A stretch of DNA of 64,000 nucleotides from Peribacillus alkalitolerans (GCF_010882125.1 NZ_JAAGVZ010000003.1:232441-296440); one strand, 5' to 3'. Positions 1 through 9,672 are shown, numbered from the stretch's first letter. The notes: generated by a model not told the origin, from the sequence alone. A program made the numbers and translations.

Positions 1-275
1 TAGTGAAAAATTACAAATTAAACATAGTTGCGATTACGATAACAGCAATAATGTTTAATACTCCCAATAACGGCAATAAAACTTAAAATTTTCCCGAGAA
101 AGTAGTGTGTTTTTTTATAGAAATAATTGAGTAAATGTAATAGCTAATCCATTACTAAAATTAGCTTTAAGAAAGTAACAACTTAATTTAATATTTTAAA
201 AATAAAAAAAATTCTTTTTTTTAGTTAATATACTGTTATATACTAAAAAACATTAAAGTACATAGGAGGAATAAC

Positions 276-1742
276 ATGGAACAAATTGTGAACTGGCTTA
301 ATGGTATAATTTGGAGCCAAGCACTTATTTATTTATGTTTAGGTGTAGGTTTGTTTTATACTATAGCAACTAGATTTCTGCAAGTAAGGCATATGAAAGA
401 CATTTTTAAGCTAATGTTCAAAGGTGGAAAATCAGAATCAGGTATTTCATCTTTTCAAGCGTTGAGTCTTTCATTATCCGGAAGAGTAGGAACTGGAAAC
501 ATTGCCGGTGTTGCAACGGCGATTGCCTTTGGTGGACCAGGAGCAGTTTTCTGGATGTGGATGATGGCTTTCTTAGGAGCTGGTTCTGCATTTATAGAAT
601 CAACTTTAGGACAAGTGTATAAGACAAAACAGGACGGTCAATTCCGTGGCGGCCCTGCATTTTACATAGAAAAAGGGTTAAAAATAAAATGGTATGCGAT
701 ATTGTTTGCGGTTGTGACAATTATTGCGACAGGAATACTTTTGCCAGGAGTACAAGCAAATAGTATCGCCTTAAGTATTGAAAACGCTTTCGGAATTAGA
801 CCTGCGATAACTGGTATTGTTTTAGTTGCTTTACTCGCTTTCATCATCTTTGGAGGAGTAAAACGCATAGCTCGTGTGGCTGAATTTGTGGTTCCATTTA
901 TGGCGCTTTCTTATATCTTAGTAGCTATAATTATTACAGTAATGAATATTTCGGAACTACCAGGCGTTATAAAGCTGATATTTTCAAGTGCTTTTGGTGC
1001 CGATGCTGCCTTTGGAGGGATCCTAGGAGCCGCTATTTCTTGGGGGGTTAAACGTGGAATATATTCTAATGAAGCCGGTCAAGGTACTGGTCCTCACGCC
1101 GCTGCTGCAGCAGAAGTATCTCATCCTGCGAAACAAGGTATTGTTCAAGCATTTTCAGTTTATGTGGATACTTTATTAGTTTGCTCTGCAACAGCATTCA
1201 TGATTTTGATTACGGGAATGTACAATGTTGCTCCTGATGGTAAACCAGAAATAGTCAACAATCTTGGTGATATAGAACCAGGTCCAGGCTATACTCAAGC
1301 TGCTGTTGAATCTATATTTCCAGGCTTTGGAGCTCCTTTTGTTGCGATTTCGCTATTATTCTTTGCATTTACGACGATCATGGCATATTATTACATGGCA
1401 GAAACGAACCTTGCCTTTATTAATCGTAAAACAAAACGTGTGTGGACCGTATATGTTTTAAAAGTTGTAATTTGTGTGATGACATTCTATGGAAGTGTGA
1501 AAACAGCAAGCCTAGCCTGGGGATTAGGTGACGTTGGCGTAGGAAGTATGGCGTGGTTGAATATCATTGCAATCTTACTTTTAACAAAACCAACTTTAAT
1601 AGTCCTCAAAGATTACGAAGAACAGCTAAAAGCTGGAAAAGATCCAGTTTTCGATCCTGTGAAGCTTGGCATCCAAGATGCTGAGTTCTGGGAGAAAGAA
1701 TATAACTATCAAGATCCTAATCGAGTCGAAAAGACTGGGTGA
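276..1742 (+). CDS. Alanine/glycine:cation symporter family protein (AGCS, sodium:alanine symporter)
   Basis: 488-residue polytopic membrane protein that should import alanine or glycine together with sodium. The AGCS signature is clear near residues 60-95 (SLSLSGRVGTGNIAGVA followed by a Gly/Pro-rich segment), and a second conserved stretch, SNEAGQGTGPHAAAAA, lies near residue 265. Length is normal for the family. The start is supported by AGGAGGA about 6 bases upstream of the ATG. The gene stands alone and is followed by its own hairpin terminator. Family assignment is firm; alanine rather than glycine as substrate is inferred from the family. Confidence 0.93.
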   Translation: MEQIVNWLNGIIWSQALIYLCLGVGLFYTIATRFLQVRHMKDIFKLMFKGGKSESGISSFQALSLSLSGRVGTGNIAGVATAIAFGGPGAVFWMWMMAFLGAGSAFIESTLGQVYKTKQDGQFRGGPAFYIEKGLKIKWYAILFAVVTIIATGILLPGVQANSIALSIENAFGIRPAITGIVLVALLAFIIFGGVKRIARVAEFVVPFMALSYILVAIIITVMNISELPGVIKLIFSSAFGADAAFGGILGAAISWGVKRGIYSNEAGQGTGPHAAAAAEVSHPAKQGIVQAFSVYVDTLLVCSATAFMILITGMYNVAPDGKPEIVNNLGDIEPGPGYTQAAVESIFPGFGAPFVAISLLFFAFTTIMAYYYMAETNLAFINRKTKRVWTVYVLKVVICVMTFYGSVKTASLAWGLGDVGVGSMAWLNIIAILLLTKPTLIVLKDYEEQLKAGKDPVFDPVKLGIQDAEFWEKEYNYQDPNRVEKTG

Positions 1743-2062
1743 TATATGTGAAAAGGGGGCTGACTTAATTAAGAGTCAGTCCTTTTTTTCAAAAGTAGGC
1801 TAATTTAAAAAGTTCAATAAAATATATAATAATTTTTAATTTGAAGTGACAATATACCTTAGAGGGCTGGGTATAGTATATGTTGTAGTGAAGTATGCAT
1901 TGGATATTACCGTTATTCGGTCTTTAATTATCCTCATTCGTTCCTTGGTTAGAACAAGACGGAGCAACACTGACAACAATATAAGTAGCATATATTATCC
2001 ATAACTTTAATATAACCCTTCTGGATCACCGCCCCCTCTAGCTCAGTAAGTTAATTTATAAT
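1743..2062. other. Intergenic stretch with terminator only
   Basis: Apart from the symporter terminator at its left end, I see no ORF, RNA gene or repeat here. The flanking genes converge on this gap. A tRNA-like string near 2030 (CCCCTCTAGCTCAGTAAG) has no acceptor stem or anticodon arm. Confidence 0.5.
1755..1789 (+). terminator. Terminator of the AGCS symporter gene
   Basis: GGCTGACT pairs with AGTCAGTCC (one bulge) around a short AT loop and is followed by seven T, 13 bases after the symporter stop codon. Confidence 0.8.
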
Positions 2063-3028
2063 TTATTGAAACTCAAATTTTACTGGTCTTAAGAATAATT
2101 CTTCTAACGTTTCCTTTGCATTCTTATTTTCAAATAATATCTCATATAACGCATTACAGATTGGAAGTTCAACAGCATAATTTTTAGATAATTCTCTTAA
2201 TGCCTTAACTGTAGAAACACCTTCTGCGAGTTTTCCAAACCTTTCTCCCTCTACGTACGCTTGTCCAAATTTCCTATTATGGCTATGTATTGAGAACAAT
2301 GTTGCTTCATAATCTCCTAAATGACTTAATCCGTATATAGTTAAATCATTCCCTCCCATTGCTCTTACAAGACGAGAAATTTCTCTTGTTCCTCTTGCCA
2401 TAAGTGAACCTTTTAAACTGCTATAATTTAATCCATCTAACATGCCTGCTGCAATTCCAATAACATTTTTTGTTGCAGCCCCTATTTCATTCCCTATTAG
2501 ATCTTGACAATAGTAAAACCTGATTAAATCACTATTAAGCTCTTGAACAATCATTTTTGTTGTTTCAACATTTTCAGAACCAATAACCATACAATTTGGT
2601 ATATTATTCACAAAATCTTGTACATGTCCTGGTCCTACCCAAACTGCTACATTCACATTTCTTCCGACTTCCTCACTAAATACTTGAGAAAGTCTCTTTC
2701 CACTTGAGGCTTCAAGTCCTTTCATACATAAAATGAATGTTTTTTTATGTATTTCTTTAAAAAAACTTAATTGCTTAGCAAATGACCTTAATTCTTGAGC
2801 GCTGATTGAAATAATTATTATTTCTGCATATGTTATCGCTTTCTCCAATGAGCTACTTAATTCTATTGTATCTGGTAATGAAAGATAGTCATTTTTTCTA
2901 GTTTCATTTAATCCAACAAAATTCCTTGAATTTTCTCTCCCCCATAACAATACTTTATGTCCAACTTTCTTGACATACCAAGCCATAAAAGTACCCCATC
3001 GCCCGCATCCTAAAACTGATATGTTCAT
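2063..3028 (-). CDS. NAD(P)H-dependent glycerol-3-phosphate dehydrogenase family protein (GpsA-like)
   Basis: 321 residues with the layout of GpsA: an N-terminal Rossmann fold with GCGRWGT at residues 7-13, the conserved KGLE motif near residue 107, and the C-terminal helical domain with the ATKN catalytic-lysine region near residue 187. GpsA reduces dihydroxyacetone phosphate to sn-glycerol-3-phosphate. The canonical GPSHAEE motif reads GPGHVQD here and the protein is somewhat short, so this is more likely a divergent paralogue than the housekeeping gpsA. AAGGTGG precedes the ATG. The neighbouring secreted glycerophosphodiesterase also acts on glycerol phosphate chemistry, but the 1.3-kb gap argues against one operon. 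Confidence 0.82.
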   Translation of the reverse strand: MNISVLGCGRWGTFMAWYVKKVGHKVLLWGRENSRNFVGLNETRKNDYLSLPDTIELSSSLEKAITYAEIIIISISAQELRSFAKQLSFFKEIHKKTFILCMKGLEASSGKRLSQVFSEEVGRNVNVAVWVGPGHVQDFVNNIPNCMVIGSENVETTKMIVQELNSDLIRFYYCQDLIGNEIGAATKNVIGIAAGMLDGLNYSSLKGSLMARGTREISRLVRAMGGNDLTIYGLSHLGDYEATLFSIHSHNRKFGQAYVEGERFGKLAEGVSTVKALRELSKNYAVELPICNALYEILFENKNAKETLEELFLRPVKFEFQ

Positions 3029-3144
3029 TAATTTCCACCTTTACCCTTTTTTTAATTCTAATTTTAATTCTTCCCAAGAGAGTAGGGGGCCACTTTTTAG
3101 TGGCCATCAATGGTTATATTCGACTAACTATAAAAAAATCCTTG

Positions 3145-3198
3145 TTCTACTAACCTGCCCATTTAGTACAAGAAAAAAAGTTGCCTCAATGACAGCTT
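3145..3198. repeat. Dispersed intergenic repeat, copy A
   Basis: Partial copy of the repeat family described in the findings. It contains CTAACCTGCCCATTTAGT, an A-rich run and TTGCC...GACAGCTT. Confidence 0.55.
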
Positions 3199-3273
3199 AA
3201 TTATTAAATTCGTACACCCTTTAAACTCAATAAAGAAGCTAACTAAAATTGCAACAGGAACCTATTTGGATTA

Positions 3274-3552
3274 CTAATTTGATTTTATAGGAACTGATTT
3301 TCTTTTCTCCCATTGAGTACTATTATTACTAACCCAGTAATCTCCCGTGTTTTTATCAAAGACAATAAAATAATCTTGTGTAATGTCTATAAATTCGTAT
3401 CTGTTGGTTACTTTTTCAGGTTCATTTTGTTCCATTACCATTTCAAAAGTTTTTTCTGAACTAGAGGTTATAGCACGGGATATAATCCAGGAGCCAATTA
3501 CAATACAAACTCCTAAAAATAATATGGCAAGTGATTGCGGATTATTTCTCAT
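3274..3552 (-). CDS. Small membrane-anchored hypothetical protein
   Basis: 92 residues. One hydrophobic segment (about residues 8-27) after a short basic start suggests a type II membrane anchor. The remainder is polar, with a YWVSNNSTQWEK stretch near the C-terminus. A good ribosome site (AAGGGGGAA) precedes the ATG, which supports expression. I do not recognise a family, and the gene is not in an obvious operon. Confidence 0.6.
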   Translation of the reverse strand: MRNNPQSLAILFLGVCIVIGSWIISRAITSSSEKTFEMVMEQNEPEKVTNRYEFIDITQDYFIVFDKNTGDYWVSNNSTQWEKRKSVPIKSN

Positions 3553-3639
3553 ACAAATTCCCCCTTAAATAGATATATGTAATTTTATTCATCAACTTTT
3601 AGTTATATAAATAACTTCAACATTTTCAGGTGATTTCTT

Positions 3640-3698
3640 CTTCAACTAAACTCCCTTTAGTCGAACAAACAAAAAGACAGTCGCAGCGATCACGCTCA
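3640..3698. repeat. Dispersed intergenic repeat, copy B
   Basis: Contains CTTCAACTAAACTCCCTTTAG, then an A-rich stretch and a GACAGTCGC/GCGATCACG inner arm. It matches copies D, G and H in order of elements. Confidence 0.5.
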
Positions 3699-3762
3699 TT
3701 AATGTTGTTTTATAAAAAAGTTTGATCAAAAATACCTCTTATTGTGTTGATTTCCCCAATAT

Positions 3763-3807
3763 AAAAGAGCCTGCTTTTGAAAAAAATTAATCAAAACAGG
3801 CTCTTTA
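3763..3807. terminator. Orphan terminator-like hairpin
   Basis: AAAGAGCCTGCTTTTGA pairs with TCAAAACAGGCTCTTT around an A-rich loop. It could stop transcription on either strand, but no gene ends directly next to it. Confidence 0.6.
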
Positions 3808-4112
3808 ATTATTTCACGAGAACGATTTTAATAAAAAGTTTGATCATTTTCTACCTGTGTTGCTCAACAATCGTGTCCTTTTCTTGAATAAATTCGACAC
3901 CAATTCTTAATTTCTCCAACAAAAAATAAAGTAGGCAGTATAGAATGTGCAACTCTATTACTGTCTACTTAATCGTTCAATTTCAAATTCACTCTATAAT
4001 CCCGTTTATTTAATACTCAGTTTTATCATCAACGATCTTCTCTGTATTTTGACCTTAGCTATCTTAGATTTTTTTGTAATTTCTCTTGGCTATTTTCCTG
4101 ATTGTTAAAAAG

Positions 4113-4150
4113 AAAAAGTCGTGGCTATAACGAAATACTCACGACTTTTT
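4113..4150 (-). terminator. Probable terminator downstream of the glycerophosphodiesterase gene
   Basis: AAAAAGTCGTG and CACGACTTTTT form an 11-bp stem. It lies about 170 bases past the stop codon at 4318, beyond the gene remnant. Confidence 0.6.
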
Positions 4151-4170
4151 CTGGAATTTTAAAAATGAGT

Positions 4171-4290
4171 TTAAATTTGTGTCATAGCATTCTTGATATA
4201 GTCAGAAAGTTGTTTATCTACCTCAAATTTCTCACCAACTCAGGATTTTCTTTATAATAATGTTCTGCTGCTTGGGAAATCTAAGGATCC
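4171..4290 (-). pseudogene. Frameshifted C-terminal remnant, possibly a TipAS-domain (MerR family) regulator
   Basis: Read on the minus strand, one frame gives ISQAAEHYYKENPELV. A one-base shift then gives EKFEVDKQLSDYIKNAMTQI followed by a stop. Spliced together this resembles the C-terminal helix pair of TipAS antibiotic-recognition domains of MerR regulators, which often end in a YYK-NPE ... YIKKAI pattern. No start and no upstream domain remain. The frameshift is seen directly; the family is a guess from pattern memory. Confidence 0.4.
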
Positions 4291-4317
4291 CCACCAGTCT
4301 ATTTAATCCATGCATTT

Positions 4318-6654
4318 TTATTCTGTAACAGTTACTTCAATTGGTTCTGCCACTACATTCCATTCTTTACCTAACATCGTAAATGTGTGTTTTACGAAAA
4401 CTTGTGCTGTTCCTGGCGCTAATGCTTCAATCGTGTTTCCATTTACGCGGACAACCCCAGAATCTTCAATGGTGTAAAGCTCGGACTCAATGTTTTCTTT
4501 TTTATCAATCCGATAATCAACAAATCCTTTTGCTTGTATTGTCGAGGTTTTTCCTACATACAAGTTAACCTTCTTAATTGGTGTTTCAAGATTAATAGGT
4601 GAGTGAGTTAACCATTGCGTGTAGTCTGTAATTGGTCCAATTATCCCTTCTTGCAATTTATCGCTGAAAGATTCCTCATCTCTAAAGGTCCAATGCATAT
4701 TCAGCATTCCACGCTGACGCATAAAGGTGTTAAATTCTTGATAAACACTGCCATAGTTAGCATTTAGTGTGACGTTTTGGCTTGTACCATAATCTAGCAT
4801 TTTTTGAGCATTTTTCAATTTTCCAGCTTCTGATCCAGGTACACCTGCTGAGAATAGGTACCCTACAGGAATTTCAGGTTTCAGCTTGTTCATCTTAGTC
4901 ATGCTACCTAAATTAAAACTTTGTAAGACCACTTGATCGACCATATTTTCTTCTTCAATTTCTTTAATCACTTGCTCCTCGATTCCAGTGTCTTTTAACT
5001 CAACAAGCAAAACAATATCTTTTCCTTTAAATTCCTGTAAAAACTCCTTGAAGGTTGGCACTTTTTCTCCCTTGAATTCTGGACCAAATTTTATCCCTGC
5101 ATCTAAAGCGCGAATCTGATCAAGTGTTAAATCACGTACTCGGCCTGTTCCATCTGTGGTACGATTCACTGTATCATCGTGCATAATAACGAGGTGAGAA
5201 TCCTTCGTTATTTTTAAGTCTGTTTCAATCATATCTGCACCGAGATCATAAGCTAACTTATAGCCCACTATTGTATTTTCCGGAGCCATCGAAGGTACTC
5301 CACGGTGAGCTGCAACAATAGGTCTTTGTATAATCGTGTTTTCTGGGTATTCGTTAAGTGCTTTTGCTGAATACTCTGGCGTATTTGAAATAATACCGTC
5401 TACACCAAGGTGAATCATTTCATGGGCAGAATTCTCAGAATCAGCGCCTATACTCCAAACAGAAATTGTTCGACTATGTAAATAATGAACAATTTCTTGG
5501 GTTAAAATTTTTTGAGGAATAATGGCTACTTTTCCATTATGTTTATGAATGTCTTGAGCAAACTTCTCTAATTCGTTTTTATTTAGAGAATTCTTATTAT
5601 ATAATATTCCGCCTCGTGCAGTTGGATAGTTCGTTCTTAATTCTTTCAGAATAGAAGGATTGCTTGAGATAAAATGCACATCATTGGTTTGCGTTTCTTT
5701 TAATTCTGTACTAATTGCTTCTTCAAGACCATCTTCTTCAACTTCCAGGATTGGAATTCTTTTATTTTTGATAGACTTTAATACTTCACTTAGCAATTTA
5801 TTGTTTGTAATTAACTGCCCATCTTGATTCATTTGAACAGGGAGCACGACAGAAGAAACTTGTGCTGTTGTATCCATGACTGAACTGTCAGCTATTAATG
5901 TCGGTGGATTGATGATTTTTGTTTCAGGTTCAGCTGGAATGAAAGCGCCACCGTTCTCAATTGGAGGAAGTGCTTCAGATGTTGTCGTTACTTTCACATT
6001 ATCAAATTGGACATTTACACCGTTTGCTTGGAAACCAACATCCCCGTTCATCCACTGATTGGCCAGATCAGTATCAATAACCAATTTTCCATTTATAAAC
6101 TGCTGAACACGATTTTTATTAGCTACAACTTTAATTTTGTAGGTCTTATTGAATTCAAATTTTTCAGGATAAAAATTTGTCTCAGGAACAACCCATTGAT
6201 TATTCGTGTTCCTAATGGCGAACTCCAGTCCATTCAAAGCCGTTGTTCCCCTGCGGATAGCAAACTGATAATAAGGGTAGTTTTCAGACTGGATACGATA
6301 CATTAATGAAGCCCAACGTGTATCCTCAATTGCTGACAAAAATGTCATTTCAGCTTCAAACACATAATCCCCAGATTCAGTTCCAAGGGGTATAATGACT
6401 CTAGATGGACTTGAAGACGAAGGAGAAGAGAGTAGAAGTTTGCCATCCTTTGCTACTGCATTTCCTTGGATTAATTTCCACCCTGCTGGAAGTTGCCCAT
6501 TGGTTATTTCGTCAAAATTTTCGTTTACCAGCACATTCCCCAATTGATTGGCAAATGCCGTTGTTTCCATGTTGATAAATGAAGGGATTGTACTAAAAAC
6601 AAGAGTAGATGCCACCAAAACTTTTGCTACAGATTTCTTTCCAGATTTTTTCAC
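4318..6654 (-). CDS. Secreted multidomain glycerophosphodiester phosphodiesterase
   Basis: 778 residues. A Sec signal peptide (residues 1-36, ending ATAFA) is followed by a concanavalin/LamG-like segment (about 40-228), a region of about 260-445 that ends like a degenerate GDPD barrel (SVWSIGADS...GVDGIISNTPE), the catalytic GDPD domain (about 446-690) with AAHRGVPSMAPENT, ETDLKITKDSHLVIMHDD and VELKD, and a C-terminal Ig-like bacterial domain. GDPD enzymes hydrolyse glycerophosphodiesters to glycerol-3-phosphate and an alcohol; outside the cell this salvages lipid head groups or teichoic acid fragments. The start is GTG with AGGAGG upstream. Function of the active domain is firm; the duplicated, degenerate barrel is my reading. 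Confidence 0.9.
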   Translation of the reverse strand: MKKSGKKSVAKVLVASTLVFSTIPSFINMETTAFANQLGNVLVNENFDEITNGQLPAGWKLIQGNAVAKDGKLLLSSPSSSSPSRVIIPLGTESGDYVFEAEMTFLSAIEDTRWASLMYRIQSENYPYYQFAIRRGTTALNGLEFAIRNTNNQWVVPETNFYPEKFEFNKTYKIKVVANKNRVQQFINGKLVIDTDLANQWMNGDVGFQANGVNVQFDNVKVTTTSEALPPIENGGAFIPAEPETKIINPPTLIADSSVMDTTAQVSSVVLPVQMNQDGQLITNNKLLSEVLKSIKNKRIPILEVEEDGLEEAISTELKETQTNDVHFISSNPSILKELRTNYPTARGGILYNKNSLNKNELEKFAQDIHKHNGKVAIIPQKILTQEIVHYLHSRTISVWSIGADSENSAHEMIHLGVDGIISNTPEYSAKALNEYPENTIIQRPIVAAHRGVPSMAPENTIVGYKLAYDLGADMIETDLKITKDSHLVIMHDDTVNRTTDGTGRVRDLTLDQIRALDAGIKFGPEFKGEKVPTFKEFLQEFKGKDIVLLVELKDTGIEEQVIKEIEEENMVDQVVLQSFNLGSMTKMNKLKPEIPVGYLFSAGVPGSEAGKLKNAQKMLDYGTSQNVTLNANYGSVYQEFNTFMRQRGMLNMHWTFRDEESFSDKLQEGIIGPITDYTQWLTHSPINLETPIKKVNLYVGKTSTIQAKGFVDYRIDKKENIESELYTIEDSGVVRVNGNTIEALAPGTAQVFVKHTFTMLGKEWNVVAEPIEVTVTE

Positions 6655-7666
6655 GTACTGTTCCTCCTACAAAATAAGTTTAAAAAACAGTAATAAATTC
6701 TATATCTAAAAAAATTTTATCAGAATAGAGAAATTTTGAATGTTAAGAGTTTTTTGTAGGAGAAAAGATTTATTCAATGATATATAATGCCTAAAAACAA
6801 TAGATTTACAGGGTGGTTTTGCATTTTATTACAGTCAAATAAAGTCTATAGTTATAGTTCTATATATTCATGGACTTCAAATAATTACCGTTTCTTAACA
6901 TTTCCTTAATAAAATTCGACAAAAAAATTACAATTTCTGATTCGGTGAATGTGCCAAGATACATGAAGTTTCGGTTCATCCTCTGTCAGCCAATACTGTA
7001 AGCGTAAATTCTCACTCCTTTTCATCGAGCTTATAACACTTTTATCCTTACTAAAACAATTGCTATCCGACTAAGACAGGTCCCTTCAAAACAGTACTCT
7101 GTCATTTGGCTCTTCGATATAATCCTTAAATTTCTGAAGGAATTGTCTAACTTTTATCTGAGTAATGTGACCTTTCTCAAATTAGGTTAGAAACGTTTCG
7201 CACCACAATCTGGTCCTATTTTAAAAAAACGTCCTTCTTAGATAAGAAAGGCGCCCGATTGATGAGCAAAGATCAACCAGGACTCTTTCACTAAACTGCC
7301 CTTTTTGTTCAATAAGTAAAAAAGCCACCTAAACGGCAGCTCCTGATTTTAAACTAACGTCCCCTTTATTGTAAGTACATCTTTTCACATTTAATCTAAA
7401 TCAAACTCAACTTAAAACATGTAAGTTTAGCTTATCAAATACGTTTCATGAAGTCCTTCTTCGTTGGGAACATGAAACTGGACATATTTTAAAGAATCCA
7501 GTTGCAACAATATATTATGTCTTCTAGTTTGAATACCCTCTTTTTAACTTTAGTAATGAAAATAAGCCAAAACTATGCAACTCTGTATAAAAAGCTGCAT
7601 AATATCGGCTCTAAGGATTTTATACGTTATAGAAGATTAGTTTTTCGTTACATTAACAGAGCCTTT
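6655..7666. other. Long intergenic region, no convincing gene
   Basis: About 1 kb, AT-rich. It contains repeat copy C (7290-7388) and, near 7220-7260, an interrupted hairpin-like stretch around AAGAAAGGCGCCC. An 85-codon plus-strand frame at 7502-7759 has no usable ribosome site and runs into the tail of the opposite gene, so it is not called. Confidence 0.5.
7290..7388. repeat. Dispersed intergenic repeat, copy C
   Basis: Near-complete copy: CACTAAACTGCCCTTTTTG, an A-rich run, a GCCACC/GGCAGC inner element, then AAACTAACGTCCCCTTTA and GTAAGTACATCTTTTCAC. Confidence 0.6.
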
Positions 7667-8914
7667 CTAATTAAAAATTATAGGAAATGTAAATGTAACG
7701 AAAGCTGCCCAAAGTCCGTAGACCGGCAAATACTTAGTAACGGCATCTTGGATAGTTGAAGGTCCGGATTTGTTTTGTAGAAAACGCATATAGGAGAGCA
7801 TAATCCAAATTAGATTTGCCCAGATAAGTATGTTTACTCCTAAAACAGCAATTCTATTAGGCGTAATCCCATAAGAAGAAAGTCTGAACACGATGGCTGA
7901 CAAAGCCACACTGTCAATAATAAGCGCAAGAACAATTAAGGCAAAATTTATATAATCTGAAATGTTCTTTTTCTCGTCTGAGTCGCTCTCGGTAATGGAA
8001 AATATGGTAACGGCCAATACACCAAGGAGTATTCCGTTGAAGGCTATCAGGAAATTGCGGTCCAAGAATGGATTTTTTCCGACCCATATAACCGTTATAA
8101 GATAGACCAACAATGTGACCAGGACAAGAGGACTAAAAATTTTAGCTATATATGGTGTAATATTCTTAGCAAGTTTAAGATTCATTGATACCAGGTATGC
8201 AGCCACAATAGCGAGAGCGGCAGCACCAAATAAAACGACATTACTAAAATAGAAGTCTTCTATATCCAAGCCAATAAATCTAAATAACTGCATGGTTAAT
8301 GCTGCTAGTACCATTCCGCTAACTGCCATGCTGGCGTAGAGAATACAATATTCCAAATTAAATTTAATATAGGCTAATCTTGTACTGCCTTTTGAATATT
8401 CATTTCCTGTAAATGCAAGCCCTACCAATACCCATAAGAATATGGGAAGGTGTAAATAAGCAAGAATAATACTGTCTTTATAATTTAATGGCAGCATATT
8501 AAGATAAAACCCGGAAATTAGGAACAATGCTGCAAGGGAATAAATAACACTTTTTTTCGGAGTATTATTGTAAACAAAATAGGCAGCAATAAAGGGAATT
8601 ATACCAAAAGCCAGGTTAATTGGAGCAATTGCTTCCTGTTCGACAAAATGGAAAATGATCCTGGTGCTTATCCCAGCCAGAATGGCTAAAATGCTCATGA
8701 ATAGGAAACCTTTTTGAAGGAAGGAAGATTTTTCTGTATTTGCCGTCTCCTTGAAATACAATCTTTCATACCAAACGCCAAGAACCTGAGAATCAGGATT
8801 TTGTTCCCATGCGTGTGAGAATGACTTTTTAAACGCTTTCGGGTCTTTTCTATACATTCTCTCCAACTCAAGAGGGTTTGCAATATTTTCAATAATCAAA
8901 TTGTTAATGTCCAT
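7667..8914 (-). CDS. DUF4153-like polytopic membrane protein
   Basis: 415 residues with roughly ten hydrophobic segments after a soluble N-terminal stretch of about 75 residues (IANPLELERMYRKDP). It resembles DUF4153 membrane proteins of Bacilli, whose function is unknown. I chose the ATG at 8914, since GGGGAGG lies 7-8 bases upstream; a longer frame runs to 8959 but lacks a ribosome site. The gene follows a YozG-type regulator and a DUF2975 protein in the same direction with short gaps, so the three probably form an operon. Confidence 0.75.
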   Translation of the reverse strand: MDINNLIIENIANPLELERMYRKDPKAFKKSFSHAWEQNPDSQVLGVWYERLYFKETANTEKSSFLQKGFLFMSILAILAGISTRIIFHFVEQEAIAPINLAFGIIPFIAAYFVYNNTPKKSVIYSLAALFLISGFYLNMLPLNYKDSIILAYLHLPIFLWVLVGLAFTGNEYSKGSTRLAYIKFNLEYCILYASMAVSGMVLAALTMQLFRFIGLDIEDFYFSNVVLFGAAALAIVAAYLVSMNLKLAKNITPYIAKIFSPLVLVTLLVYLITVIWVGKNPFLDRNFLIAFNGILLGVLAVTIFSITESDSDEKKNISDYINFALIVLALIIDSVALSAIVFRLSSYGITPNRIAVLGVNILIWANLIWIMLSYMRFLQNKSGPSTIQDAVTKYLPVYGLWAAFVTFTFPIIFN

Positions 8915-8962
8915 AGTTATACCTCCCCTAATAATTGTTATATTAAGTTTCCTCCACAATGT

Positions 8963-9178
8963 TTAACTGTCTTCGTCACTTTTGTATTCTAAAATATCTC
9001 CAGGCTGACATTCTAAAGCCTTACAAATTGCCTCTAAAGTGGATAATCGAATCGCTTTTGCCTTTCCATTTTTCAATATAGAAAGGTTCGCCATGGTTAT
9101 TCCAACCTTCTCCGAAAGTTCTGTTACGCTCATTTTCCTTTTTGCTAACATCACATCAATATTGATTATAATTGCCAT
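8963..9178 (-). CDS. XRE-family helix-turn-helix regulator, YozG type
   Basis: 71 residues, nearly all a Cro/C1-type HTH: MSVTELSEKVGITMANLSIL forms the helix-turn-helix, and the tail ICKALECQPGDILEY is typical of YozG-like regulators. These short regulators are commonly paired with DUF2975 membrane proteins, as here, where the DUF2975 gene ends 11 bases upstream. It probably controls its own operon. Confidence 0.85.
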   Translation of the reverse strand: MAIIINIDVMLAKRKMSVTELSEKVGITMANLSILKNGKAKAIRLSTLEAICKALECQPGDILEYKSDEDS

Positions 9179-9189
9179 TGTTATTCACC

Positions 9190-9672
9190 TCAGACCGTTA
9201 AATCATTTTCTGATTTGATATTTATTGCTTCTTGTAAAAGTTTTTGGAGAACAGCCGCAAAGACTGCGATAACCATCGAAGCAAAAGGAACAACCAATCC
9301 GACAAAGATAACTCCTGGTGCATCGTCTACTTCCGCAAAGATATAGAAGAGCGGCCAAACTAGCACATGCAAAATACTGATTATGATGGCACAGTATTTG
9401 ATTTTCTTTAAAGCTTTTACAGATAAATCGGAGAAAGCTTTATTTTTGTCAATATAGCGTAAGAGTTTGAAAGCCTGATACAAAGCAAAGGAAAAAGGTA
9501 TCGCCGATGCATCAAAAGCGGTGAAAACGAGATATTTTATAAAAGCAAACTTTGGAAGCAATTTTGCTGCAAGATTCGCCATCTCAGGCACCAAAAAGAT
9601 GCACAGAGCAAGAACTGGGACTCCTAAAAGAATAACAGCTATTTTTAAAAACAATGTTGTTACTTTTTCCAT
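9190..9672 (-). CDS. DUF2975 domain membrane protein (YoaS-like)
   Basis: 160 residues with four hydrophobic segments. The central RYIDKNKAFSDLSVKALKKIK stretch before the third helix is characteristic of DUF2975. GAGGTG sits 8 bases upstream of the ATG at 9672; a GTG three codons earlier overlaps that ribosome site and is less likely. First gene of the DUF2975 - YozG-like - DUF4153 operon. Role unknown. Confidence 0.8.
   Translation of the reverse strand: MEKVTTLFLKIAVILLGVPVLALCIFLVPEMANLAAKLLPKFAFIKYLVFTAFDASAIPFSFALYQAFKLLRYIDKNKAFSDLSVKALKKIKYCAIIISILHVLVWPLFYIFAEVDDAPGVIFVGLVVPFASMVIAVFAAVLQKLLQEAINIKSENDLTV

Larger units (their letters stand above)
3553..4317. other. Intergenic region with repeat, two hairpins and a gene remnant
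   Basis: This 765-base gap holds repeat copy B, a terminator-like hairpin (3763-3807), the probable terminator of the glycerophosphodiesterase gene (4113-4150), and a frameshifted remnant (4171-4290). I see no intact gene. Confidence 0.6.

Noticed and set aside
2028..2050. tRNA-like string CCCCTCTAGCTCAGTAAG
   Set aside because: Resembles a D-arm region, but no matching acceptor stem, anticodon arm or T-arm is present.
7186..7200. cre-like AGAAACGTTTCGC
   Set aside because: Partly palindromic, but it departs from the CcpA consensus and has no gene start nearby.
7502..7759. 85-codon plus-strand frame
   Set aside because: No ribosome site, overlaps the tail of the DUF4153-like gene on the other strand, and has no recognisable motif.
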